Source: Robiginitomaculum sp. (GTDB lineage: Bacteria; Pseudomonadota; Alphaproteobacteria; Caulobacterales; Maricaulaceae). From it: a stretch of 7,564 nucleotides of DNA. Below the pieces are notes generated by a model. That model made no database searches, was not told where the DNA came from, and saw only the letters and a list, made by a program, of their open reading frames with translations. The DNA lies in contig JALSYJ010000301.1 of NCBI GenBank assembly GCA_027071965.1, forward strand, positions 1 to 7,564, written 5' to 3'. Of the stretch, positions 1 through 6,018 are shown one piece after another. Each line of letters starts with the position of its first letter. Position 1 is the first letter of the stretch. The position numbers and the translations under genes were made by a program.

Positions 1-10
1 TTCCGCCGCC

Positions 11-784
11 ATGAGCAATAAGTCTACACCCGAAGCACAGGAGTCCTTTGGATTTCGCAAGGTGCCCAAAGCTGAAAAAGCAGGCCTGGTCAAGGAAGTC
101 TTTGACAAGGTGGCGGATCGCTATGATTTGATGAATGATTTTATGTCATTTGGTATTCACCGGATATGGAAAGATATGGTGATCCATCGTGCCAACCCGC
201 AACCTGGAGAATTACTGGTGGATGTGGCCGGGGGCACTGGTGATTTGTCGCGCAAGTTCATTGCTACTGCCGAAAAGGTAAGGCTTCGCCGGGGCGGGGC
301 ACCTGCCACGGCCATAGCAACAGATATCAATGCCTCAATGTTGCTTTGCGGGCGCAAGGCGGAGGATCCCAAAACCTTGTACTGGGCGTGTGGCAATGCC
401 GAGCAATTGCCGTTTGCTGACAATACAGCAGATGTATTGACCATAAGCTTTGGCATTCGCAATGTTACTGACAAGCCCAAAGCCTTGCGGAACATGTTGC
501 GTGTCTTAAGGCCGGGGGGGCGGTTCCTGTGTCTGGAGTTCTCCAAACCCATCGCACGGGCCATAGAGGTCCCTTATGATCTGTGGTCATTTAATGCTAT
601 CCCGGCCCTTGGGGAGCTGGTTGCAGGTGATCGGGACAGTTATCAGTATCTGGTGGAAAGCATTAGAAATTTTCCCGATCAGGAAAGCTTTGCTGAAATG
701 ATGCGGCAATCGGGCTTTGCACGGGTTTCTTACAGCAATTTTACCGGCGGCATTGCCGCTTTGCACACGGGGTGGAAAGCTTAG
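11..784 (+). CDS. ubiE: Ubiquinone/menaquinone C-methyltransferase UbiE
   Basis: SAM-dependent C-methyltransferase of ubiquinone synthesis, and of menaquinone where that is made, acting on the lipid-linked benzoquinol ring at the inner membrane. The 257-residue length is usual for the family. Visible signatures are VFDKVADRYDLMND (30-43), the SAM-binding loop DVAGGTGDLS (71-80), the acidic strand ATDINASML (103-111), GNAEQLPFADN (128-138), SFGIRNVTD (146-154), VLRPGGRFLCLEFS (165-178) and the family-typical C-terminus NFTGGIAALHTGWK (about 243-256). The ATG at 11 gives a normal N-terminus; only ten bases precede it, so the ribosome binding site and promoter cannot be judged. The stop is three bases before the ubiB start, implying one transcript and coupled translation. 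The identification is firm. Confidence 0.96.
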   Translation: MSNKSTPEAQESFGFRKVPKAEKAGLVKEVFDKVADRYDLMNDFMSFGIHRIWKDMVIHRANPQPGELLVDVAGGTGDLSRKFIATAEKVRLRRGGAPATAIATDINASMLLCGRKAEDPKTLYWACGNAEQLPFADNTADVLTISFGIRNVTDKPKALRNMLRVLRPGGRFLCLEFSKPIARAIEVPYDLWSFNAIPALGELVAGDRDSYQYLVESIRNFPDQESFAEMMRQSGFARVSYSNFTGGIAALHTGWKA

Positions 785-787
785 ACC

Positions 788-2344
788 ATGAGTAAACTGA
801 CCAGCTTTTTCCGGCTGATCGGCGCGGGCTTTGTTCTGGCCCGCTATGATGCGCTGGTTCCGCCGACATTTTCCGGGCTTGTGCCTTCCAGCTTGCGGCT
901 TGTAGGGTTTGTTTCGCGCTTTGGAAGATCAATACCGGTTGGAAATCGTGGAGAGCGCTTGGCCCGGGCTTTGGAGCGGCTGGGGCCTTCTTATGTAAAG
1001 CTGGGCCAGTTTCTGGCAACCAGGTCTGATATATTGTCTCGCGAGACAATAGAGGGGCTATCTACCCTAAAAGACCAGATGGAGCCTTTTTCACAAGAAC
1101 AGGCGACGGCAATACTGGCAAAAGAATTTGGCGAAAACTGGCAAGAATTATTTATAGAGTTTGGCCCAGCAATTGCCGCGGCATCTGTGGCCCAGGTACA
1201 CAAGGCCAGCACCAAGAATAAAAAACAGATAGCGGTAAAGCTATTGCGTCCGGGCATAAGGGATCGTGTTTTCAAAGACATAGAATCTTTAGAGATGGGG
1301 GCAAAATTATTGGAGCGCTGGCTTCCTTCTTCACGGCGGCTGGAGCCTGTGCGCTTTGTGGCAACGGTTGCGCGCTCCTTATTGCTGGAAATGGACCTAA
1401 GAATGGAGGCAGCAGCCTGTTCAGAGCTTGGAGAAATAGCAGAAGATATTAAGGGCGTATATATTCCCCAACCCGACTGGGAGCTGACCAGAGAGCACAT
1501 TCTAGCAATTGACTGGGTGGATGGTATTGCCCTTACAAGCGTGCAGGAATTGCAGGCTTCACAAACAGACATGGTCGAACTTGCGAAAATAATTTCAGCC
1601 AGCTTTTTGGCTTTTGCCCTTAATCACGGCGTGTTCCACGCAGACCAGCATGAGGGTAATCTGTTTGCTTTGGCTGACGGGCGACTTGCTTTGGTCGACT
1701 TTGGGATTGTTGGGCGCATTGGCCCCGCGCAGCGCCGGTATCTGGCTGAAATTCTGTACGGGTTCCTAAAACGGGATTACCGCAGGATTGCCGAAGTGCA
1801 CTTTGAGGCTGGATACGTTCCCAAAACCCATCTTGTGGATGACTTTGCCCAGGCCTTGCGCGCTGTTGGTGAGCCGGTTTTCGGCAAAAGGGCCAGCGAT
1901 GTATCCATGGGCCGGTTATTGCTGCAATTGTTTACAATAACCGCTCGATTTGACATGCATTTGCGGCCGGAGTTGGTTTTGCTGCAAAAAACCATGGTAC
2001 AGGTTGAAGGGGTTGCCAGATCTTTAGACCCTGATCATGATCTTTGGGGGGCCGCGGCCCCGATCATCGAGGAATGGATTAAGCGGGAGCTTGGGCCAGA
2101 AGGGCAATTAAACGAAATAGCGGACGATTTGCTGGATTTGCGCGATGCGGTTCGGGAGCTGCCCGCTTCCTTGCACAATATGGCCGAGATAGTCCGGCAA
2201 ACCAGTGACAGGGGTTTTGCGCTGGATGATGACAGCCTGAAGCGTCTGAGCCGGGGGCAGGCACGGGCACACCGGATTAGGGACACTTTTGTGGCTGCCG
2301 CTGCTCTTGTGACAGGTTTGGCCGCACTAAAGTGGTTGTTGTAA
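788..2344 (+). CDS. ubiB: UbiB/COQ8 (ABC1/ADCK) family atypical kinase of ubiquinone biosynthesis
   Basis: Member of the UbiB/ADCK3/COQ8 family, membrane-associated protein-kinase-like ATPases that support ubiquinone assembly; the exact substrate is unsettled in the family. In order: the invariant KxGQ motif KLGQ (71-74), the Ala-rich loop AAAS (130-133) that replaces the kinase Gly-rich loop, the ATP-anchoring lysine K151 in IAVKLLRPG, the ExD motif E201-M-D203, the catalytic loop HADQHEGN (284-291) and the metal-binding DFG (304-306). The C-terminus ends in one hydrophobic segment (about 501-518), a likely membrane anchor, where E. coli UbiB is usually drawn with two. Length 518 is typical. 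It begins three bases after the ubiE stop, with GTGGAAAG inside the end of ubiE as a possible ribosome binding site. The usual alphaproteobacterial continuation (coaBC, dut) is absent; a convergent gene follows. Confidence 0.95.
   Translation: MSKLTSFFRLIGAGFVLARYDALVPPTFSGLVPSSLRLVGFVSRFGRSIPVGNRGERLARALERLGPSYVKLGQFLATRSDILSRETIEGLSTLKDQMEPFSQEQATAILAKEFGENWQELFIEFGPAIAAASVAQVHKASTKNKKQIAVKLLRPGIRDRVFKDIESLEMGAKLLERWLPSSRRLEPVRFVATVARSLLLEMDLRMEAAACSELGEIAEDIKGVYIPQPDWELTREHILAIDWVDGIALTSVQELQASQTDMVELAKIISASFLAFALNHGVFHADQHEGNLFALADGRLALVDFGIVGRIGPAQRRYLAEILYGFLKRDYRRIAEVHFEAGYVPKTHLVDDFAQALRAVGEPVFGKRASDVSMGRLLLQLFTITARFDMHLRPELVLLQKTMVQVEGVARSLDPDHDLWGAAAPIIEEWIKRELGPEGQLNEIADDLLDLRDAVRELPASLHNMAEIVRQTSDRGFALDDDSLKRLSRGQARAHRIRDTFVAAAALVTGLAALKWLL
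1032..1051. repeat. Perfect 20-bp palindrome inside ubiB
   Basis: The half-site TATTGTCTCG is followed immediately by its exact reverse complement CGAGACAATA, with no mismatch and no spacer. It lies in the coding region for residues around DILSRETIEG, just after the KxGQ motif. Part of it may be fixed by the protein sequence. Whether it binds a protein or is coincidental cannot be told from the sequence. Confidence 0.6.
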
Positions 2345-2372
2345 CGGCCTGTTATATGTGCGCAGGATTTTT

Positions 2373-2741
2373 CTAACTCGGAAAAGCCATTGCTTTGGCA
2401 AGATCAAGCAGGCGCCGACGTGGCTCTTCACCCAGTGAGTAATAAGCTCTGACCAGTTCCATGGTTTCACGCTGTGAAAGCACATCTGATGGCAGGGCTT
2501 CGCTGTCATTGGCAGCATCCTTATCGCTTAATCCATCATAAAAATACTGCACAGGAACATGCAAGGCTTCTGAGAGGTCAAACAGGCGGCTGGCACTGAT
2601 TCGATTGGCAGCACATTCATATTTTTGAATTTGCTGAAACCGGATACCTACCTGTTCGCCGAGATTTGCCTGGGTAAGGCCCAATAAACGCCGACGACGA
2701 CGTAAACGGCTACCAACGTAAATATCAATAGAGTTTGTCAT
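2373..2741 (-). CDS. XRE/Cro-family helix-turn-helix transcriptional regulator
   Basis: A 122-residue DNA-binding protein with one N-terminal HTH_3/Cro-C1 domain (about 8-66). The scanning helix lies around GLTQANLGEQVGI and the recognition helix around RFQQIQKYECAANRIS. It is followed by LHVPVQYFYDGL, the usual closing of this alphaproteobacterial subfamily, and a C-terminal helical part containing LVRAYYSLGEEPRRRLLDLA. The frame is open 17 codons further up to a TTG at 2792, but the ATG at 2741 is preferred: it has GGAG seven bases upstream (ccggagaaagcatATG), and the extra residues are not domain-like. It is convergent with ubiB (28-bp gap) and separated from the amidohydrolase by 182 bp with its own candidate promoter, so it is probably its own unit. 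Its target is unknown; autoregulation is common in the family but is only inferred here. Confidence 0.88.
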   Translation of the reverse strand: MTNSIDIYVGSRLRRRRRLLGLTQANLGEQVGIRFQQIQKYECAANRISASRLFDLSEALHVPVQYFYDGLSDKDAANDSEALPSDVLSQRETMELVRAYYSLGEEPRRRLLDLAKAMAFPS

Positions 2742-2841
2742 ATGCTTTCTCCGGTTTGCTGTGCGAGACCCTTCGCAAGGCTGAACCAGCAAGGGGCGTG
2801 CCGTAGCTTAAGCCCTCCCCAACAGGTTGAAAAATAGAGGG

Positions 2842-2871
2842 ATTCTATGAAGTAGTGAAGTAATAAGACAA
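2842..2871 (-). promoter_or_regulatory. Candidate sigma70-type promoter of the XRE gene
   Basis: On the minus strand TTGTCT (2866-2871) and TAGAAT (2842-2847) are separated by 18 bp, a near-consensus -35/-10 pair about 95 bp upstream of the XRE start codon. The -10 hexamer overlaps a GANTC site (GAATC on the minus strand, 2841-2845), the recognition sequence of the CcrM methyltransferase in alphaproteobacteria. Confidence 0.5.
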
Positions 2872-2923
2872 GAAACCGTTTGAGCACACACCCCAATAAG
2901 TCAAAATTTATCAGAAACTTGTC

Positions 2924-3754
2924 CTAAAATGATACAGTTTCGTCCGCCTTGAGTTCATGGGCAAACTGGCGAACAAATTTTTTCAACTCCCGCATGACCT
3001 GCGTCATTTGACCTGCAATATCTGAAAAATGCTCGTGCGTCTTGAGTGTGCTTTCATCCATATACAGGTCTCTGGCAATTTCTATTTGTATTGCATGAAG
3101 ATTGAGTCTGGGTCTGCCATATCGCCTTATGCTGTATCCTCCAGCATAGGGTCGGTTGTGGCTTACCGAAAAACCCTGTTTGGTAAAGGCTGTATCCAGA
3201 CAATTACGCAAAGAGATATTGCAGGAGGCACCATATCTGTCACCGAGCACAATTTCTGTTATCCCGTAAGTAGGCTCCATCTGCTGACCGACCCGTGGCA
3301 TTGAATGGCAATCCACCAGAACAGCAAAGCCAAAGCTCTGTTTTGCCAGCGACAGGCGGCGGGTCAATTCCTGATGGTATGGAGCATGGGCCTGTTTTAT
3401 TCTTGTTGTCGCCTGCTCCCGGCTCAGACGATGAGAATAAATCGGATAATTCTGTGCCGCCAGTTTTGGAATAACGCCAAACCCGGCCTGTACCTGTGCC
3501 GAAAGCTGCTGTTCATGGCCCGGCAGGGCTTCTAAAAACATTTCAGGATCCAAAGCTTGCGGGTGGCGGTTGGCATCTGCCCATGTTCTGGGAAACAGGG
3601 CTGTTACAAAACACGCCTCCTTTAGTGCTGTTGTCGGAAACAATTGATCCACATATGCGTCTTCACAACGCCGCAGGTCACGCACAGGCAAGCGGGTTTG
3701 GCTGACAAAGGATCGCGGATATTTTCGGCCAGAATGAGCAAAAGAAAAAACCAA
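2924..3754 (-). CDS. N-formylglutamate amidohydrolase-like enzyme (start unresolved)
   Basis: Zinc-type amidohydrolase of the N-formylglutamate amidohydrolase (FGase/HutG-like) family, which hydrolyses N-formyl-L-glutamate to glutamate and formate; with no hut genes nearby, the real substrate is open. Numbered from the TTG at 3754: FAHSGRKYP (5-13) with a conserved metal-site histidine, CEDAYVD (30-36), RTWADANRHP (56-65), YSHRLS (106-111), LVDCHSMP (146-153), NRPYAGGYSIRRYGRP (200-215) and IQIEIARDLYMDE (222-234). These are the family's expected blocks in the expected order. The coordinates given are the secure part only. TTG 3754 falls directly before a conserved beta strand and has no ribosome binding site. 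The same frame continues 29 codons upstream with typical family N-terminal sequence, so the true start lies further up (separate entry). The gene is divergent from cpdR. Confidence 0.87.
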   Translation of the reverse strand: MVFSFAHSGRKYPRSFVSQTRLPVRDLRRCEDAYVDQLFPTTALKEACFVTALFPRTWADANRHPQALDPEMFLEALPGHEQQLSAQVQAGFGVIPKLAAQNYPIYSHRLSREQATTRIKQAHAPYHQELTRRLSLAKQSFGFAVLVDCHSMPRVGQQMEPTYGITEIVLGDRYGASCNISLRNCLDTAFTKQGFSVSHNRPYAGGYSIRRYGRPRLNLHAIQIEIARDLYMDESTLKTHEHFSDIAGQMTQVMRELKKFVRQFAHELKADETVSF

Positions 3755-3872
3755 AGGGCTTTGCGCCGGTATCGGGCCCGAAACAGATATCGGAGGATCA
3801 AAGATCTGCTGATCGGTTTGCTTGTTTTTTCCTCGCGCCAGCTTGTTTGTTCTCCACGGCTTTGGGTGTCAT
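3755..3872 (-). other. 5' extension of the amidohydrolase: non-ATG start or +1 frameshift
   Basis: Read in the amidohydrolase frame, this stretch gives a plausible family N-terminus, with IFDPPISVSGPIPAQSP directly before LVFSFAHSGRKYP. Upstream to the in-frame stop TGA (3869-3871) there is no ATG, GTG or TTG; the only near-start codon is CTG at 3841-3839, with GGAG ten bases before it. An ATG at 3872-3870 lies in the neighbouring frame (MTPKAVENKQAGARKK) and would enter the amidohydrolase frame if one base were skipped or missing at the six-A run (3825-3830 on the minus strand). Three explanations fit: a rare CTG start, a homopolymer sequencing error or recent frameshift mutation, or slippage on the A-run. 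The sequence does not decide between them. Confidence 0.6.
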
Positions 3873-3910
3873 TTTTCAGCAAAATAAGCTGGTTCGTCAA
3901 GCGCAGTTAA

Positions 3911-3929
3911 TTTACCTCAATTTTACCTC
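3911..3929 (+). repeat. Direct repeat TTTACCTC, 11-bp period, upstream of cpdR
   Basis: TTTACCTC occurs at 3911-3918 and again at 3922-3929, start-to-start distance 11 bp, about one helical turn. It lies in the divergent intergenic region between cpdR and the amidohydrolase, about 63-81 bp upstream of the cpdR ATG. This is the kind of spacing expected of two protomers binding one face of DNA. No regulator is identified, and I could not place a clean -35/-10 pair here. Confidence 0.4.
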
Positions 3930-3991
3930 CTTGTGCCAATATATTAACTTATTCGGGCGACAAGACCCGGGGAAACTGAAAAGGTTGGGTT

Positions 3992-4357
3992 ATGGCACGA
4001 ATATTACTTGCCGAAGATGACGACAGCATGCGCCGGTTTTTAGCAAGCGCCCTAGAGCGCGCCGGGCATGAAGTTGTATCGTGTGCAGATGGAGAAGAGG
4101 GTCTGGGGGCGCTTAGGGATCAGCCAACGGATTTTGATCTTTTGTTGACCGATATTGTTATGCCGGGCGTTGACGGAATTGAGCTAGCGCGAAGAGCAGC
4201 AGAAAAAGACGCCAGTCTTAAAATCATGTTTATCACCGGATTTGCTGCAGTTGCGCTTAATCCGGGCTCTGAAGCGCCAAAGGATGCAAAGGTATTATCC
4301 AAACCGTTTCACCTTCGTGAACTGGTGGCAGAGGTTGAACGGGTAATGGCGGCATAG
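3992..4357 (+). CDS. cpdR: CpdR-like single-domain response regulator
   Basis: A stand-alone receiver domain of 121 residues with no output domain. The acidic pocket is E8-D9-D10, the phospho-acceptor D54 sits in LLLTDIVMPGVDGIELA, T82 is in FITGFAA, and K104 is in LSKPF. The opening MARILLAEDDDSMRRFL and the segment MFITGFAAVALNP are characteristic of CpdR. In Caulobacter and relatives, unphosphorylated CpdR docks on ClpX and primes ClpXP for proteolysis of cell-cycle substrates, while CckA-ChpT phosphorylation switches this off; that role is inferred by family. The ATG at 3992 has AAGG about seven bases upstream. The gene is divergent from the amidohydrolase and followed 81 bp later by tRNA-Val, which has its own promoter. 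Confidence 0.9.
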   Translation: MARILLAEDDDSMRRFLASALERAGHEVVSCADGEEGLGALRDQPTDFDLLLTDIVMPGVDGIELARRAAEKDASLKIMFITGFAAVALNPGSEAPKDAKVLSKPFHLRELVAEVERVMAA

Positions 4358-4391
4358 GGCCATTTTATCTTACACCTTACAAACCCGGAGC

Positions 4392-4420
4392 TTGCATCTG
4401 CCTGATCTCAAGGTTATAGA
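4392..4420 (+). promoter_or_regulatory. Promoter of tRNA-Val
   Basis: TTGCAT (4392-4397) and TATAGA (4415-4420) are separated by 17 bp. The predicted start, about seven bases downstream, lies roughly 12 bases before the mature 5' end of the tRNA. Good hexamers, ideal spacing and position make this a well-supported promoter. Confidence 0.65.
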
Positions 4421-4438
4421 GCCTTGGCAAAATGGTGC

Positions 4439-4513
4439 GGGCGCGTAGCTCAGCGGGAGAGCACTACATTGACATTGTAGGGGTCGACAGTTCAATCCTG
4501 TCCGTGCCCACCA
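4439..4513 (+). tRNA. tRNA-Val (anticodon GAC)
   Basis: A complete cloverleaf can be drawn by hand. The acceptor stem is GGGCGCG (4439-4445) with CGTGCCC (4503-4509), including one G-T pair. The D stem is GCTC/GAGC (4448-4451, 4459-4462). The anticodon stem is CTACA/TGTAG (4464-4468, 4476-4480) with loop TTGACAT, anticodon GAC at 4471-4473, decoding GUC valine. A five-base variable loop follows, then the T stem GACAG/CTGTC with loop TTCAATC (4491-4497). Discriminator A (4510) and the encoded CCA (4511-4513) complete it. No second copy of the tRNA 3' end is visible here, so there is no sign of an integrated element. Confidence 0.97.
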
Positions 4514-4526
4514 TTATTTGTCTCGC

Positions 4527-4542
4527 GGCGCGAAAATGCGCC
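4527..4542 (+). terminator. Weak hairpin after tRNA-Val
   Basis: GGCGC (4527-4531) pairs with GCGCC (4538-4542) around the loop GAAAAT, starting 14 bases after the tRNA CCA end. No run of T follows, so it is not a classical intrinsic terminator; it could mark the 3' end of the precursor or help separate it from the convergent gene that ends at 4623. Confidence 0.3.
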
Positions 4543-4622
4543 AGGTCCAGATATGGAATCTTGCATTTTAGCAAAACGGAAAACTTCTAATGCCCTATCG
4601 CTTCGCTATTTTAAGGACGGGC

Positions 4623-5039
4623 TTATGTCCTCAAAGCAGGCTGCAAGGGGCGTAAATCAATACCGGCCCTGCTCCCGGAGGATATAATTTCATCGGCAGC
4701 CAGCTTGTCCTTCTGGCTAAGCGCCCACAAAAACGCAGCTCTGGTGCCGGAGCGGCAAAAGGCCAGTATTTTTCCGTCATATTTGTCCTGTGCCTTTTTA
4801 GTCTGTTCTATTTGTTCAGGGCTGATACCCTCGCGCATGGAAACAGGTATGAATACGTAATTCAGACCAGCAGCTTTTGCTGCTTCCTCAATCCGGGAGT
4901 TTTTTGGCTGTCCCCAGACCTCATCGTCCGGACGAAAATTGATCAATGTAGTGTAGCCGCTTTCTACAAGCGCAGGGATTTGCCGGGGGTGGACCTGTGG
5001 GCTGATATAAAAATTCCCATAAAGATTATGTGTTTTCAT
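4623..5039 (-). CDS. DUF442/Blh-type sulfurtransferase (TIGR01244-like)
   Basis: A 138-residue protein of the beta-lactamase-hydrolase-like phosphatase fold (DUF442), related to dual-specificity phosphatases and acting as a rhodanese-like sulfurtransferase in sulfide/persulfide systems. The active-site loop is FCRSGTRA, with catalytic C95 and R100 in a CX4R arrangement. Upstream blocks NFRPDDE (34-40) and FIPVSMREGISPEQI (63-77) fit the family. In canonical Blh this domain is fused in front of the metallo-beta-lactamase domain; here it is a separate gene downstream of it. It starts nine bases after the dioxygenase stop, so the two are almost certainly one operon. The ribosome binding site is weak (GAG overlapping the upstream stop), suggesting translational coupling. 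The likely role is moving persulfide sulfur, for example sulfite to thiosulfate. Confidence 0.85.
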   Translation of the reverse strand: MKTHNLYGNFYISPQVHPRQIPALVESGYTTLINFRPDDEVWGQPKNSRIEEAAKAAGLNYVFIPVSMREGISPEQIEQTKKAQDKYDGKILAFCRSGTRAAFLWALSQKDKLAADEIISSGSRAGIDLRPLQPALRT

Positions 5040-5048
5040 TGCAGATGC

Positions 5049-5936
5049 TCAATTTTTGCCAAATAAATTTAGCGGCAGTTGCAAATAGGAAATTCCGTTC
5101 TCAGCGGGCGGGGGGAAATGGCCGCCGCGTAAATTGATCTGCAAGGACGGCAAAATCAATTTAGGAAAACTCAATTGCTCATCTCGGGCCTGTCGGGCGC
5201 GAACAAATTCCTGTTCACTGGTATTGCCGTTTAGGTGAACATTATGGCGTTTTTGCTCTCCAACGGTGGTTTGCCAGGCAAATTCATCGCGTCCCAGTGC
5301 CTTATAGTCATGGCACAAAAACATTCGCGTCTCATCGGAAAACTCATAGAGTTTTTGTACTGATCTATATAAATCAACTGCGCTGCCTCCGGGAAAGTCG
5401 GTTCTTGCGCTACCAAAATCGGGCATGAACAAGGTGTCCCCCACAAACAGGGCATTGCCGGCTCGATATGTGATACAGGCCGGGGTGTGGCCCGGTGTGG
5501 CGATAATATGAATGCTTGTTTCGCCCAGCTCAATTTGGTCTTTATCATCCACCAGGCGATCAAATTGTGAACCATTAGTGCAGAAGCTGCTCTCAAAATT
5601 AAACAACGGCGCAAAATGAGCCTGCACCTTGGTAATCCCCCGACCAATTATCACCTTGGCGCCGGTTTGCTGCTTCAGGAAATTTGCAGCGCTTAAATGG
5701 TCGGCATGGGCGTGGGTCTCCAAAATCAGCTCAAATGTTAGCTGATGATCACGGCCATATTGCAGTAATTGTTCAGCATTACTGGTTTTTGTGCGGCCCG
5801 AAACCGGATCAAAGTCCAAGACCGGGTCAATTATCGCAGCTTTCATGGTTTTGTTATCCACCAGAATATGCTGAGCGGTAAAGGTACAGGGGTCAAAGAA
5901 TGTTTGAACCGAAAGGCCGGTAGGTTTGCTGGTCAT
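5049..5936 (-). CDS. Blh/ETHE1-like metallo-beta-lactamase persulfide dioxygenase
   Basis: A 295-residue MBL-fold non-heme iron enzyme expected to oxidise glutathione persulfide to sulfite. The metal motif THAHADH gives H75, H77, D79 and H80; H150 is in ATPGHTP, D167 in FVGDTLF and H209 in FLCHDYK. By alignment with ETHE1, the iron ligands would be H75, H150 and D167. GSARTDFPGGSAVDLYRSV (175-193) matches the ETHE1/Blh block after the metal site. The C-terminal tail LPSLQINLRGGHFPPP is typical of Blh rather than of plain ETHE1. The start is set at ATG 5936, with AAGGA about ten bases upstream; an in-frame ATG at 5990 would add 18 unconvincing residues and lie across the operator. It heads the operon with the DUF442 gene and is divergent from the ArsR gene. 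Confidence 0.9.
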   Translation of the reverse strand: MTSKPTGLSVQTFFDPCTFTAQHILVDNKTMKAAIIDPVLDFDPVSGRTKTSNAEQLLQYGRDHQLTFELILETHAHADHLSAANFLKQQTGAKVIIGRGITKVQAHFAPLFNFESSFCTNGSQFDRLVDDKDQIELGETSIHIIATPGHTPACITYRAGNALFVGDTLFMPDFGSARTDFPGGSAVDLYRSVQKLYEFSDETRMFLCHDYKALGRDEFAWQTTVGEQKRHNVHLNGNTSEQEFVRARQARDEQLSFPKLILPSLQINLRGGHFPPPAENGISYLQLPLNLFGKN

Positions 5937-5954
5937 AGATAAATTTTCCTTAGC

Positions 5955-5984
5955 TTGTAATATAGTCGCAAACACAGTATTACA
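5955..5984. promoter_or_regulatory. Operator-like inverted repeat over the divergent promoters
   Basis: TGTAATA (5956-5962) and its exact reverse complement TATTACA (5978-5984) flank 15 bp in the gap between the dioxygenase and the ArsR gene. On the plus strand TTGTAA (5955-5960) and TATTAC (5978-5983) stand 17 bp apart, a usable -35/-10 pair for arsR. By symmetry, CTGTAA and TATTAC do the same on the minus strand for the dioxygenase operon. A protein bound to the arms would block both promoters. BigR-type repressors are known to bind AT-rich palindromes overlapping promoter elements; assigning this site to the adjacent ArsR protein is inference. Confidence 0.55.
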
Positions 5985-6018
5985 GCGCAAGCGCTTCTTT
6001 ATATGAGTAAACCCTAAT

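Noticed and set aside
991..1572. 193-codon minus-strand open frame inside ubiB
   Set aside because: Fully antisense to a well-matched UbiB coding region; Ser-rich, low-complexity product typical of a shadow frame.
3622..3900. 92-codon minus-strand frame overlapping the amidohydrolase start
   Set aside because: Starts at TTG 3900 and overlaps strong amidohydrolase sequence in another frame; the product looks like a frame-shifted reading of it.
4491..4513. tRNA-Val 3' end as an integration site
   Set aside because: No second copy of the 3' segment, integrase or mobile-element gene is visible in the window.
4576..4625. Terminator for the dioxygenase/DUF442 operon
   Set aside because: TCGCT is repeated directly, not inverted, and the only pairing (GCCC/GGGC) is short with a long loop and no T run.
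6003..6017. Four-codon leader ORF just before the ArsR gene
   Set aside because: No ribosome binding site; a frame this short is expected by chance in AT-rich leader DNA.
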